Assembly: GCA_037693485.1 (NCBI GenBank)
Contig: CM075348.1
Coordinates: 29,196,501 to 29,260,500, forward strand
Source of the DNA: Kitagawia praeruptora
Lineage: Eukaryota > Streptophyta > Magnoliopsida > Apiales > Apiaceae
Direction: 5' to 3'
Length of the DNA: 64,000 nucleotides
Under the pieces are notes generated by a model. It saw only the letters and a list, made by a program, of their open reading frames with translations. It made no database searches and was not told the DNA's origin. Numbering within the stretch: position 1 is the stretch's first letter; the number at the start of each line of letters is the position of its first letter. Shown here piece after piece: positions 1 to 11,500 of the stretch. The translations under genes were made by a program, and so were the position numbers.

Positions 1-1077
1 GAGAGAGAGAGACGAATAGAGAGGGAGAGAGAGAGGGACGGTGGGAGAGAGATGGTGGCTGTCGGAGAAGATGACCAGAGGTGGTGACACGGCGGAGAAG
101 ATGACCAGATGTGTTGGCGCGGCGGCGGGGGAGGGGGCAGGTGGTGTAGTGGGGTGGGGTGGGGTGGGGTGGGGTGGGGTGGGTATTAGTGATTTTCAGC
201 TATATATTACTGATTTCAGGTGGTGGGGTGGGGTGGGTATTAGTGATTTTCAGCTATATATTACTGATTTCAGGGGGTTGGATTGGGTGGGGTGGGGTGG
301 GGTGGGGTGGGGTATTAGTGATTTTCAGTGTATCTATTACTGATTTCAGGTGGTGGGGTGGGTATTAGTGATTTTCAGCTATATATTACTGATTTCAGGT
401 GGGGGTGGGGTGGGATTTGTATTTTTAATATTTTTTGTCAAAAATAATATTAATGATTTCGGTTGTGTAACTTAGTGATTTCTGTTTGGCTGGGCAGTCT
501 GTTTCTAGTTTGTATTTAATTTTGGTTTGTAGCGACTGCCCAGCCAAACAGAAATCACTAAGTTACACAACCGAAATCATTAATATTATTTTTGACAAAA
601 AATATTAAAAATACAAATCCCACCCCACCCCCACCTGAAATCAGTAATATATAGCTGAAAATCACTAATACCCACCCCACCCCACCATCTGAAATCAGTA
701 ATAGATACACTGAAAATCACTAATACCCCACCCCACCCCACTCCACCCAACCCAACCCAACCCAACCCCCTGAAATCAGTAATATATAGCTGAAAATCAC
801 TAATACCCACCCCACCCCACCACCTGAAATCAGTAATATATAGCTAAAAATCAATAATACCCACCCCACCCCACCCCACCCCCTGAAATCAGTAATGAAT
901 ACACTGAAAATCAGTAATACCCACCCCACCACACCACCTGCCCCCTCCCCCGCCGCCGCGCCAACACCTCTGGTCATCTTCTCCGCCGCGTCACCACCTC
1001 TGGTCATCTTTTCCGACAGCCACCATCTCTCTCCCACCGTCCCTCTCTCTCTCCCTCCCTATTCGTCTCTCTCTCTC
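1..1077. repeat. Large foldback palindrome (about 0.5 kb arms)
   Basis: The left arm (1-499) is repeated as its reverse complement at 534-1077, around a loop of about 34 bases (500-533). The inner arms, GGGCAGTC at 492-499 and GACTGCCC at 534-541, pair perfectly. The outer arms end in GA-rich and CT-rich stretches containing GACGAATAG and CTATTCGTC. Each arm carries several copies of a unit of about 50-60 bases: a G-rich block (GGGGTGGGGT) followed by TATTAGTGATTTTCAG and TATATTACTGATTTCAG. The right arm is about 45 bases longer, so the arms differ by indels. The window starts inside the left arm, so the true end is not seen. Every ORF here is a byproduct of the repeat. It could be a foldback transposon or an inverted duplication; I see no target duplication. 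Confidence 0.85.
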
Positions 1078-1590
1078 TGCATAAGAAACATAGACACGCG
1101 CATATGTATCTATAATCCAATTAAACAGAAAACAACGGGACGAACAGATCGGATGAACAGATGTGGTGTGGTGGTGGACATGGAGGACTTGTAGACGCGC
1201 ATATGTATCAATACATACAGATCTATACACATGTGTGTATAGATCGGAATCGGGAACACCAAATTAAAATGACCGGATTTAAATCGGGAAGATGATGGTG
1301 GTGGTGCGTTAGTTGTGGTGAATCGGAGCCCTTGCGGGGCCAGTGGTCGGAAAAGGAAGATGGAGGTGGTAGTGCGTCGGTGGTGGAGGTGGTGGTGGGC
1401 GGTGGTCGGTGGTGGTGGGGGTGGGGGGTATAGGAGTAGAAATAGTAAATATGGTGTGGAGATAGTAAGTGGGGATATTAAAATATGGTGTGGAGATAGT
1501 AAAATAGGGTGTGTAAATAGTGGTTTTTAGTTTGTATTTAAGGGTTAGTTTGTATTTGAGCAAAAACATATATATATATATATACATATT
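1078..1590. repeat. Low-complexity purine/GGT-rich intergenic DNA
   Basis: No gene is visible. The motif ACGCGCATATGTATC occurs at about 1096 and about 1195. A GGT-rich simple repeat fills about 1290-1430 and a short AG-rich tandem lies at 1435-1530 (GGTGTGGAGATAGTAA-type). A short (TA)n run follows at about 1570-1585. Confidence 0.5.
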
Positions 1591-1591
1591 T

Positions 1592-1772
1592 TAATAATCG
1601 GTTCGGTTCGATTTTATTCGGTTCGGTTTTAACCTATAACCGGAACCGGAACCGAAAGTCTCGGTTTTTGAAAATCAAAAACCACAACCGCCGGTTCGAT
1701 TTCGGTTTCGATTTTTTCGGTTCGGTTTTCACCGGTTTCGGTTTCGGTTTCAATTCGGTTTTTTGCTCATCC
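1592..1772. repeat. CGGTTT-repeat element, possible decayed hAT-type MITE
   Basis: Dense CGGTTCGGTT and CCGGAACCG motifs occur in both orientations, so the piece can fold. It ends with a GCTCATCCC terminus, reverse complement GGGATGAGC. That is a terminal inverted repeat style seen in plant hAT MITEs. A matching left end is only hinted at by TGAGCAAAAA at about 1557. No target duplication was found, so the class is an inference. Confidence 0.35.
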
Positions 1773-1777
1773 CTATC

Positions 1778-1890
1778 CACTACTTCACTCCACTTTTTCA
1801 ACAATTTACACTATTACACCCACTACTTCACTTATTTTAACAATACATCCACTACTTAATTTATTTTAACAATATTACACCCATTATTCT
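1778..1890. repeat. Short tandem repeat (CCACTACTTCACTT... unit)
   Basis: About three diverged copies of a unit of roughly 40 bases occur, built from CCACTACTTCACT followed by ATTTTAACAATA. It lies just upstream of the ribosomal protein promoter. No coding potential. Confidence 0.5.
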
Positions 1891-1979
1891 TGGTCTCCGT
1901 GCCGAAACACCCATGTTAAGAACCTCATGGGACAATAGAGTATAGAAGTAAAAAATTATAACATAATCCAAACCGAATG

Positions 1980-2142
1980 TAAGCCCATATCACCTGGTAT
2001 GGGTCCATATTATTATCAGTCTCTATCAAAACGGACCCTAATTTAATTATCACAACATTAAACGCACACTCCCCTTCCAGGGCTCCTCCCCCTCTCCCCC
2101 ATTCCCCCACCCCAAAACCCTAAAAAAACCCCACCAAAAAAT
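1980..2142 (+). promoter_or_regulatory. RPL9 proximal promoter and 5' UTR with telo-box and site II motif
   Basis: A telo-box (AAACCCTAA, 2115-2123) sits 20 bases before the start codon. A site II type motif (AGCCCA, the complement of TGGGCT) lies at 1982-1987. The combination of telo-box and TGGGCY elements is established for plant ribosomal protein and other growth-linked genes. The leader is C-rich and pyrimidine-rich, as is usual for translation-machinery genes. The transcription start itself cannot be placed. Confidence 0.6.
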
Positions 2143-4367
2143 ATGAAGACAATTCTGTCCTCCGAAACAATGGACATTCCAGAGGGCATCACAATCAAAA
2201 TCAAAGCCAAAGTGATCGAAGTGGAGGGACCCAGGGGCAAACTCGTCCGCAATTTCAAGCACTTGAATCTCGATTTCCAGCTCATCACTGACGAAACAAC
2301 CGGTCAGAAAAAACTCAAAGTTGATGCTTGGTTCGGGTCTCGTAAAACCACAGCTGCTATTAGAACTGCGTTGAGTCATGTTAATAATCTCATTGTTGGT
2401 GTTACTAAAGGCTATAGGTATAAAATGAGGTTTGTGTATGCTCATTTTCCGATTAATGCCAGTATCGGTGGCGCTGGGAATGCTATCGAGATTCGTAATT
2501 TTCTCGGCGAGAAGAAGGTATATGCTGTTTTATTTTGTGCTGTTTTTGTGTTTTAATTGAAATGTATGTTTGAGAATTAGGTTGTTTGTTAGTGTGTAAA
2601 TTGTAATGTGTTGTTATCGTGTTGTAAAATGTAGTAGTATGATTTAGTGTTGTTGGTAAATGACTAAATGTGATTTTCGTGTAGGTAAAATGTATGATAG
2701 AGGACTCTGAGTGCAGTAATGAATCTTAATCGGTGTTTAGGCTATATTGTATATTGTTTTTTTTTTTAATTTTATTTTATTATGATGTGTAAATAAATTA
2801 TTAGTATGCCAAATGCTATAATGTAGGAGTTTAGTGTGTTTTGACATTTTAGTTGTAGTTTAAGTAAATTTGAGTTGTGTGCAAAGGCTTGTTGATTTGG
2901 ACCATTTGGTTATTTAATTTAGAAGTTCTATGATGTCCCGGGGGCTTTTTGATCTTTTGATATTACGTAATTGACCGAAGTTGATCAATTTAATTTTTAC
3001 TATTAAGTTATAAGTAATTAGTCTCTGTTTGTGTATACAATGCTAAATTTCGAGTATGAGTGTTGGAGAGAAAGACAGCCACATGACATAGGTTAAAGAA
3101 ATGATTTCTAACCTGATATCTTTCCTTATTATTGTTAGTTGTTACCTTGTATTATTGTAGAAAGATTAAAATAAATTCACAATTACAATAACCTTTATTT
3201 AACTGGTCCTTGTTCTTGGATAGATGGTTTTAGTGTAGTAAGCTCATGATGAAATATATTCCGTGGAATGTAGTTTGAGTGTTTGAAATGATTGCTCGTG
3301 TTTTGAAGTGTTATGTTACTCTGTTTCTAACAAAGATTAGTGCATCGTGATGTGAATAAGAATCCTGTTTGAAAGGGAACCATGAACATCTCAATTCAAT
3401 ATTCAGAAGTCCTCTTTATTGGTTTTCCAAAAAAGTTCCATGATTTCAAACTTTTTTCAAACTTGTTTAGTGTTTTTTTTTTCAAAAGCTTGGATTGGCC
3501 GAAATAATCTTTTAACTACTATGAGTGATCAAAAGCATGTGAACAATTTCCCCATTACTGGATCTTATGTTTGGTTTGTTTTGATTTAACCAAGTATGAT
3601 GTATCAATTTGTACTAAATTAATCGAATGTGAACTCTTTCTACAGCTAGTATTAGTGAACTCTTTTTACAGCTAGTATTAGTGAACTCCCTTCCATAGCT
3701 TGTATTAGCTACAGAAATACTCATTTTGAGGAATGCAGTCTGTTGGCTCTTTATTAAAATATTGATTACGAGTCTATACGTGCATCTAAACAGTACTGAT
3801 TTTATATTTTTTTCTTAGTAGAAACATAAATAATTTTTGGTTCTTTTACTTGTCGATGCATACCTATACAGTATACCTATCATCTAGTGTAGATGTCCTT
3901 GAAGGTATTTATAAATTGATTAGTATTTTCTCTGGTGCATGGTAATATTATTGGTAAATATATTGGTGAACTCATACAACTTGTAGGCATGTACTTTACT
4001 CTTGACTTCTTATTTGGTTAAATTTCTTTTGTTTGCATTAGGTGAGGAAAGTTCAGATGCTTGAAGGGGTTTCAATCACTAGGTCTGAGAAGGTAAAGGA
4101 TAAGATTGTGTTGGATGGTAATGACATTGAGCTTGTTTCCCGATCTGCTGCTTTGATAAACCAGGTACTTATTTCTCAGTGTTGAATACATATATATAAT
4201 AGTACTCCCGCTGATAAACGGGCTTTGTGATACTTTCTGATAACAATATAACATCAATCCGTCTTTTCTGTGTACAGAAATGTCACGTCAAGAAAAAAGA
4301 TATCAGGAAGTTTCTTGATGGTATATACGTCAGCGAGAAGGGAACTATAGTGGAAGCAACGGAATAA
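2143..4367 (+). CDS. RPL9: 60S ribosomal protein L9 (uL6), three exons
   Basis: Spliced exons are 2143-2517, 4042-4164 and 4278-4367, giving 195 residues, the usual length for plant RPL9. The introns are GT-AG and phase 0, and the first is 1.5 kb. The protein starts MKTILSSETMDIPEG and contains VIEVEGPRGKLVR, FKHLNLDFQLI, RYKMRFVYAHFPINASI, IEIRNFLGEKK, the domain-2 segment LDGNDIELVSRSAALINQ and the C-terminal KKDIRKFLDGIYVSEKG. These are the conserved blocks of the two uL6 domains. It binds 25S rRNA near the factor-binding site at the base of the P-stalk of the large subunit. The start follows a telo-box leader. Nothing appears broken. Identification is firm; which RPL9 paralogue it is cannot be told. 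Confidence 0.97.
3631..3708. repeat. 26-bp tandem repeat in RPL9 intron 1
   Basis: Three head-to-tail copies of a 26-base unit begin GAACTC and end TAGTATTAG(T): 3631-3656, 3657-3682 and the more diverged 3683-3708. The rest of the 1.5 kb intron is AT-rich with no other feature that I can see. Confidence 0.75.
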
Positions 4368-4817
4368 TTGTCTTGGTAGCATTTAGTCACAGCTATCTCT
4401 TTTTTAGAAAGAATTATCTTTTGCGAGCCTTGAGAACCTTGGCAGAGTTTTTCTTGAGTTTTCATATTTGATTATATGAAAATTTCGATCTTTAGTTTCA
4501 AACTAAATCACTTGATTAGTTTCAAATAGTTGTTTGCATGATATATGTTTTATTATTCATGAACAATATTTCAGTTTCCTTCCTGGTAAAGTGCAATGAT
4601 TCATTAGACAGATTGGCGGAACTTTAAAATTTTAATTTAAGCTTTAAATTATATATTAACAACAAATTAGTGTTAATTTTTTTTTTTTTTTTGTTGTATG
4701 ACAATATTTATTATTGTATTAAATTTGAACCGCTATAAATTTTATTTCATCTGAAGCATCAGAAATTTCCCATACGTGTGACACGAATTCTTCTATACTT
4801 TTATTCATTCTTTCTAT
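4368..4817. other. RPL9 3' flank, no further gene
   Basis: This is the 3' untranslated region and downstream AT-rich DNA, with a T-run at about 4678-4694. It probably contains the RPL9 polyadenylation site, but I cannot place it. No other feature is visible. Confidence 0.4.
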
Positions 4818-4867
4818 TCTATATATAAACACGAAGTATAAAATCAATATATATATATAAAGGAGGG

Positions 4868-5104
4868 TACGCGGGAGTTTAGGTGGCGCTCTAAGATCGT
4901 CTCAATCTATTTTTCTAATTTTCTAGAATTTTAGAATTTTAAACACTTATAAATATAAAAATATCATTTAACATATTAGAAGTATAATAGGTGTTCGAAT
5001 TTTTAGAGGGGAAGAGTTCAAATTTAAAAGAAGACATATGATTAGAAGTTCTATTAGAAGTAGAATAAGTATTTATAAAGCATATGATTAAAAATTTTAT
5101 TGAA
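4868..5104. repeat. Copy 1 of a duplicated segment of about 235 bp
   Basis: This stretch starts GGGAGTTTAGGTGGCGCTCT and contains TCTAGAATTTTAGAATTTTAAACACT and repeated TTAGAAGTAGAATA-type blocks. It recurs at about 6659-6900 in the same orientation with scattered differences. Both copies follow a TA-rich run. The likely cause is insertion of a second, related Helitron or an internal duplication. Confidence 0.75.
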
Positions 5105-5368
5105 AATGAACATGTATCTAAGGAGCAACCAAATAAATCTCCAGCGCCGGAAACTTTGACTACTTGGACAAGAAATTGGAGACACTCACGGTACACAACT
5201 TTTGAACCAAACCAAACCATACCACGTTTTTTCATGTTCGTTTGTAACATTAAGGATTCTGTCAAAAAAAAAGGAGTTATCACATTGAGGTTGTACGATC
5301 TTTTCTGTTAATGACAAGTAATATAATTTGTTTTATATCATGTATTGTTTGTTGATGTCAATCTTATA

Positions 5369-5620
5369 CTCCCTCCGTCCTATCCATTTCTTTACACTTT
5401 TTTGTCACTTTCTGGCACGTATTTTAAGGTGAATTTTAAGGATAGTTCCATAACTTATTTTGGAATTTTTCTTTTTTTGTATAAAAATAGGATTGTTCTA
5501 TTTTTATACAAAAAAAGAAAATTTAAAAAATAAGTTATGGAACTATCCTTAAAATCCACCTTAAAATGCATGTCAAACACTCTATTTTGAAATGATAAGA
5601 AATGAAAAGGACGGAGGGAG
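5369..5620. mobile_element. Stowaway (Tc1/mariner) MITE
   Basis: Terminal inverted repeats are CTCCCTCCGTCC at the left and GGACGGAGGGAG at the right, each flanked by TA (5367-5368 and 5621-5622), the mariner target duplication. The inner halves (GGATAGTTCCATAACTTATTTT and its complement) also pair, so the whole 252 bp folds into a hairpin. No coding capacity. Confidence 0.9.
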
Positions 5621-6082
5621 TAGTAAATAAGTGTATCAATATCAAATATTTAGTACAAATTCGATACAAAAATAAGGATAAAAATAATGCAACAATTCTA
5701 GAATAATCATAGTGTAGACAAAAACCCCTACAACTAAGATGGACTTGCAACCAGGACGTTTAAAAGACGTCGTCATCCCGAACGGACAAGAAGACCATTT
5801 AATTTATATTATTCTTGGAGCTATTCTAATTTAAATATTAAAATAAAAATAAAATATTTTTTAATATCCTAATTTTTAGAAAATAAATTTGAATTTGAAT
5901 TTAAATTTACCTATTTACCTATTTTTCTAAAGTTCTTCTATTTTAAATAATTAAAATAAAAATTTCTTTCTTTGGTTCCTATTTTTGAGAAAAGAATCAA
6001 AACTTCTTTTTTTAATATTAACATTAAAATCCTCGAAATAGAAAAGTTTTTAAATTTGTAGGGAAGAAGATTTCAGATTAAA

Positions 6083-6107
6083 TATTCGAAATAGAATAGA
6101 AATTTTA

Positions 6108-6155
<48 letters not shown>

Positions 6156-6176
6156 TAAAATTTCTATTCTATTTCG
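6083..6176. repeat. Perfect hairpin around an (AT)n core
   Basis: The left arm TTCGAAATAGAATAGAAATT is mirrored by AATTTCTATTCTATTTCGAA on the right, with an (AT)n loop. It is likely a small MITE or slipped microsatellite palindrome. No ORF. Confidence 0.7.
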
Positions 6177-6458
6177 AAAAGGAGAACTTAGAAAACTAAA
6201 TTAAAATATAGCACATATGGTATGCAAACTGATCGTTGAGAGATGGAGAAAAATGTGGTGAAATTAGATTTTAAAAAAATATCACCGATTGACGGGAAAA
6301 ATCAAATTAAAAACGGAGGGGATTAGGTGGGATTGTGTGTGTGAGGGTGTATTTGATTAGTGTGTGGGTGTCCCTGGCGGGGCCATTGATTATAATACAT
6401 CCAATGGTTAGGATTAGTACCTTAGTTTTCTTCAAAAAAGAGTTCTCTTTTGAGCCAC

Positions 6459-6461
<3 letters not shown>

Positions 6462-6522
<61 letters not shown>

Positions 6523-6575
6523 ATCATTTAATGATCAAATTTTATCACCATGTTTGTAACCCTTTCCTTGCTCTA

Positions 6576-6655
<80 letters not shown>
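6462..6655. repeat. Two long (TA)n microsatellites
   Basis: (TA)n runs occupy about 6462-6519 and about 6578-6653. They are separated by about 58 bases of unique sequence. The translated tyrosine/isoleucine strings here are repeat artefacts. Confidence 0.95.
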
Positions 6656-6656
<1 letters not shown>

Positions 6657-6658
6657 CA

Positions 6659-7230
6659 CGGGAGTTTAGGTGGCGCTCTAAGAGCGTATCAATCTATTTT
6701 TCTAATTTTCTAGAATTTTAGAATTTTAAACACTAATAAATGTAAAAATATCATTTAACATATTAGAAGTAGAATAGGTGTTCGAATTTATAGAGGAGAA
6801 GAGTTCGAATTTATATGTAAAACATATGATTAGAAGTTCTATTACAAGTAGAATAAGTATTTATAATGCATATGATTAAAGTTCTATTGAAAGTATAATA
6901 GGAGTTCGAATTTATAGAGAATAAGAATTCGAATTTATAGAAAAACATATAAATAAAAGTTCTATTAGAAGTAGAAAAATATCATTTAACATATTAGAAG
7001 TAGAATAGGTGTTCGAATTTATAGAGGAGAAGAGTTTGAATTTATAGGGAATACATATATATGATTAGAAGTTCTATTGGAAGTTGAATAAGTATTTATA
7101 ACGCATATGATTAAAACTTCTATTGGAAGTAGAATATGAGTTCGAATTTATAGAGAATAGGAATTCGAATTTATTGGAAAAAACATATAAATAAAAGTTC
7201 TATTAGAAGTAGAATAGGTAAAAGTTCTTT
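6659..7230. repeat. Copy 2 of the duplicated segment plus GTTCGAATTTATAGAG repeats
   Basis: This is the second copy of the segment at 4868-5104. It extends into further diverged repeats of a unit of about 110-130 bases, marked by GTTCGAATTTATAGAG, AACATATAAATAAAAGTTCT and ATTAGAAGTAGAATAGG. At least three copies lie between about 6740 and 7215. No coding capacity. Confidence 0.65.
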
Positions 7231-8127
7231 TAGAGCTCGAAACGTGTTTAACGAGAAGACGAATCACTATAAAGATTGTATTAGCTATTAAAATATCATA
7301 TATATTGGTATTATAAATTTTATTTTATTTTAATTAGGATTTGTTTCTTATGGATAAACAATATCATACAAGTGATATATGTAAAAGTTAGGTTTTTGAT
7401 TTTAACGAGAGAGCGGATCAATAGTAACAGTCGTGTTTAACGAGAAAGCGGTTCATTAGAGAAGACCATACAAAAATGTTTGAATATGTAAGGAATACAT
7501 ATAATAAAATATTTTATTTGAAGTAGAATACGAGGACGGTGGAGACATCTTATACAATTTTTTAAAACTATATATATATATTTTTTCTTAGAAATCCTTT
7601 CTTTTAACTTTTTTATACAAGGTAATTATACTTGCATTAGAAAAATATATCTATAAATTTAATATTATTCCCGTAACGAAATGTCTACGTATTAAATTTT
7701 TTTGATATGTTAACATAACAGAAAGACATTCCCATGCGGAAGCTGTAAGTTTAAAGAATATAAAAATTGAAATTTACTCTATTTATATAATAGAGTTAGA
7801 ATTTCAATTCCAAACAAGAGCGGCTCAGAACGTATTTAACGGGATGACGGCTCACTAGAAAAGATTATATTAGCTATTAGAATTTGATACTGATTTCATA
7901 ATTTTTTTTTATTTTTACGTTTCGATTTTATGTATAAAAATTATTATATAAGTCTTCATAATATATGTTAAAGTTGGGATTTCATTTTTAACGAGAGAGC
8001 GGCTCAATCGAAAGATCATGTTTAACAAGAAATCGATTTATTAGACAAAATTATTTAATTATTAAAATTTAATATTAATATTATAATATAACGTAAATGT
8101 ATTGAATTTTTTTAAAAATATTGTAAC
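7231..8127. other. AT-rich interior of the Helitron
   Basis: No genes. Weak repeats of an AACGAGA(A/G)AGCGG(A/T)TCA motif occur at about 7240, 7405, 7438, 7838, 7990 and 8022. They look like old short dispersed repeats of the element. Confidence 0.4.
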
Positions 8128-8159
8128 GCCGCTGCGAAGCGCGGCTTTATCAACTAGTT

Positions 8160-8490
8160 TAACATAATTACAAATGAAGATGCATAATATTCAGCAGTTC
8201 CCATTAAAAATTAAGAAATAAAAAATATTTATACATGAATAACAAGAATCACTGTGTCATAGAATCATAATATTGTACATCACCTTCCCTAAAATAAATA
8301 CGGATACTGCCATAAACGATATGTTTAATTCGTAGCTTAATTTAATAAAGGAAATTGTTTTTTATGTCTTGGAAGAGGGGCGACTACCAAATTTTACTCA
8401 CGAGGATTTAACTTGCGGAAGGGGTATATAGTTTACATACATACACAGTACACCGCATCTCCTCGCAACACAAAAAGCAAAAACAACCAC

Positions 8491-8529
<39 letters not shown>

Positions 8530-8559
8530 GTTTTAACTCTCTCTAAAAGTCTGAAAACC
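8160..8559 (+). promoter_or_regulatory. Promoter and 5' UTR of the first stomatin-like gene
   Basis: A TATA-like TATATAG lies at about 8425, roughly 135 bases before the ATG. A CT microsatellite leader runs about 8491-8522. The segment ATGTCTTGGAAGAGGGG (8364-8380) resembles CATGTCTTGAAGAGGGGG at about 13216 before the second copy, which suggests that promoter DNA was duplicated with the gene. Confidence 0.45.
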
Positions 8560-11500
8560 ATGAGTCTAGTAGCTAAAACACTCTCTCCGAGTTCCATGAA
8601 ACTTGTTCAGTTCGCGCCGATTTTGTACCGGCAGCTTTCGCCGATGTTGAGCCGGCAGCTCTCTACAGCGGCACCGTCACGTGTTCCGAAGCTCTCTTCT
8701 CCTAGCGCTCCTACAACTCAACTCCAATCTCTTTCGCCGTCGCCGTTAGCTTCCGCCTCCGCTCAGGCCGTTCGTCACTTCCGTTCGAGTCGCGATCCAT
8801 TGTAAATATGCTACATCATCTATTATATATACACAGTGCATTGTTTAGTAGTAATTGATACAGTAATTCTGATTTACATTATGTGTGTATATAGTATGTA
8901 CCACATCTGTTTTTATTTGTAGTAGTAGATACAAATCTGTGCCGTACATACAGTAGTACTAATTAGTTTTTGTTAATATAAATCTGTGACCGTACACACG
9001 CTGTTATATAAATCTGTGTAATTTGTGTATATGTATTTGTTAATACCTGAAATCGAAACACAAATCTGTGACAGTACCTACAGTAGTACGTACTAATTAG
9101 TTGATTTATACGTAAATTCAGCATGCCTGTTATTATTTGTTGTAGTAGATGCAGTAGTTTAAATTATGTGTAATTTGTGTATGTTTTTAGCTAAGGCGTG
9201 GTATTGAAACAGAACTCAGAACTCTGTAAACCGTAAACACAGTAGTACTAATTTGTACACACGATAAATTTAGCACATCTGTAATTATTTGCGAGTTTTG
9301 TGCATGCTTTGTGCTTAGGTATGAAATTGAAATCGAACAATGTGTGTAATAGATGATTATATATTATGATGTTATGTTAGTATATGAATTCCGATGTTTA
9401 AATCCTCTGCTTTGGTGCCTGATTGGAATCCAACTCTATCGTGGTACTTAATGTAGTGCTGATATTTGCATCTGTATATATATTCTAGTTAGGTATGAAA
9501 CCGATTGTTTGAAACACGAATCTGTGTATGACATACAGTGGTGCTGTAAATTTTGTGTACTATTTGTGGTTAGAAAAATCGAACATGTCTGTAACTTTTT
9601 GTGAATTTTTTGGTTAGAAATGAATTTGAATTTTTTTGTGAATTTTGTGTGCAATAGATGTTTAGATAAAGTAGTTGTGAATAATTCTTTTCCAGTATAC
9701 TTTGTGATAGTATATATGAAATTGGACCACAATGTGGATATATATAGGTAACGATATTCGATAGTTTATTAAATCTTATGTTTTGTTGATGATTTGCGGT
9801 TAGGCATGTAATTGCGCCACCTGTTAACTGGGGGATTCAGATTGTGCCAGAGAAAAAAGCTCTTGTGTTGGAGCGATTCGGAAGATATGTGAAGACTCTT
9901 ACTCCAGGATTTCACTTCCTGATCCCTTTTGTTGATAAAATTGCTTACGTTCATTCCTTGAAGGAAGAGGCTATTCAGATTCCAGATCAGAATGCTATTA
10001 CCAAGGATAACGTTAGCATCTCTATTGATGGAATTCTCTATGTTAAGGTATGATTGTTCCTTTCAGGATTTAGATTAGTTTGTAAAGTAGCTAGTCTTGT
10101 TTTATTAATGAAATTGACTTAATACTTGTAGATTGTGGATCCAAAATTGGCTTCTTATGGAGCAGAAAACCCGTTGTATGCTGTTATTCAGCTTGCGCAG
10201 ACAACTATGCGTAGTGAGCTTGGTAAGATAACGCTTGACAAAAGTTTTGAGGAAAGAGACACCCTCAATGATAAGATAGTGGTAAGTTTTAACTTTCACA
10301 ATCCATCTACTATGTTATTTCTGTCACTGTATCATCATATGTGCATTACTGTTATTTGTGACGAAGTATTTAGTTGTATTAATTATTGAACATTGTTTGC
10401 ACAACAAACTTCATTGTGCATTAAGCATAAAACTTGAATTATGTAGCAAGAAATGCTAAAAACATATGCAAAGTAATCTGAAAGCATACTACTCTCCATA
10501 TTTTAGCATGACAAAAGTTATTGTAATTCCCTTATTCACTTCACATTGCCAACTACCAAACATTAGTGTTAAACTATACTATTGTAAAGTTTTATACAAA
10601 ACTTACTAATTTCGTATGGCAGATGGCAATAAATGATGCTGCAAAAGACTGGGGCCTACAATGCCTTCGTTATGAGATAAGTAAGTATTAGTTGCTCCTT
10701 GTGGATCCTGACCCTCCTATGCTACTTGTTAGAAGCTTACAGTTTATCCTATTTTTTTCAGGGGATATTTCTCCTCCACGTGGAGTGAAGGCAGCTATGG
10801 AGATGCAGGCTGAAGCAGAGCGCAAGAAGAGAGCACTTGTTCTCGAGTCTGAAGGTAATTAGTTAATTTATACATATAGATCTACCAATTAATTCTGAAT
10901 TTCTGAGTAGTTAAGCACACAAACAGTATCAATTTTTGAAAGTTTAAGTGCAAGTAAATTCACTGGGAGTTAATTGGTTAAAAAATATATTGGGAGTAGA
11001 AGTTATTTTAGTCGTTGTGTCTGTCTACCTTTTCATCTGAACACCCTATTTAGTACAGAATTACATTTGACTTGGACTTGATAGGTCCAAGTTGGACCTA
11101 TTAGGACTTGCTTTGAACAATGCCTTCCCATGATTAGAATGTATCAAAATATTTTGTCACTGTAAGCATACTCTTGACATTGATGTTTCTTTTTGTTCAT
11201 ATAAATGCAGGAGAAAGGCAGGCACACATCAATAGAGCTGATGGAAAGAAGAGTTCCGTTATTCTTGAATCAGAAGCTGCAAAGATGGACCAAGTTAATA
11301 GAGCTCAAGGTGAGTTATCGTATTTTCATCATTAATGAGTTACAATTCGACGTGTCCTTTGTTACAATTTCAAATAATTAATTAGTATGTGGTCTGGTGC
11401 TTAAGGACTAACTTCACACTAAACTAAGTGTGCATGGAGATGTTAATGAGAATGACTGAAGTAAACTTACTACAATTGCCAGATTCTTAGCTTCGGAAAC

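Larger units (their letters stand above)
4818..8157 (+). mobile_element. Non-autonomous Helitron (composite)
   Basis: The 3' end is diagnostic. A GC-rich hairpin (GCCGCTGCGAAGCGCGGC, about 8128-8146) is followed about ten bases later by CTAG at 8154-8157 and then T, the classic Helitron terminus. The likely 5' end is a TC-start sequence (TCTATATATAAACACGAAG) at about 4818, but the base before it is T rather than A, so that end is less secure. No Rep/helicase ORF is present, so it could move only with help. It contains a Stowaway MITE, a hairpin, (TA)n tracts and a duplicated segment described separately. The rest is AT-rich and non-coding. Confidence 0.6.

Noticed and set aside
41..1230. Several 70-105 codon ORFs on both strands
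   Set aside because: They are translations of the GGGGT/ATTTTCAG palindromic repeat and its complement, mirrored in both arms.
5084..5311. 75-codon ORF in the Helitron
   Set aside because: AT-rich, no homology that I recognise, overlaps a duplicated non-coding repeat.
6335..6713. ORFs with long Tyr-Ile runs
   Set aside because: Products of (TA)n microsatellites.
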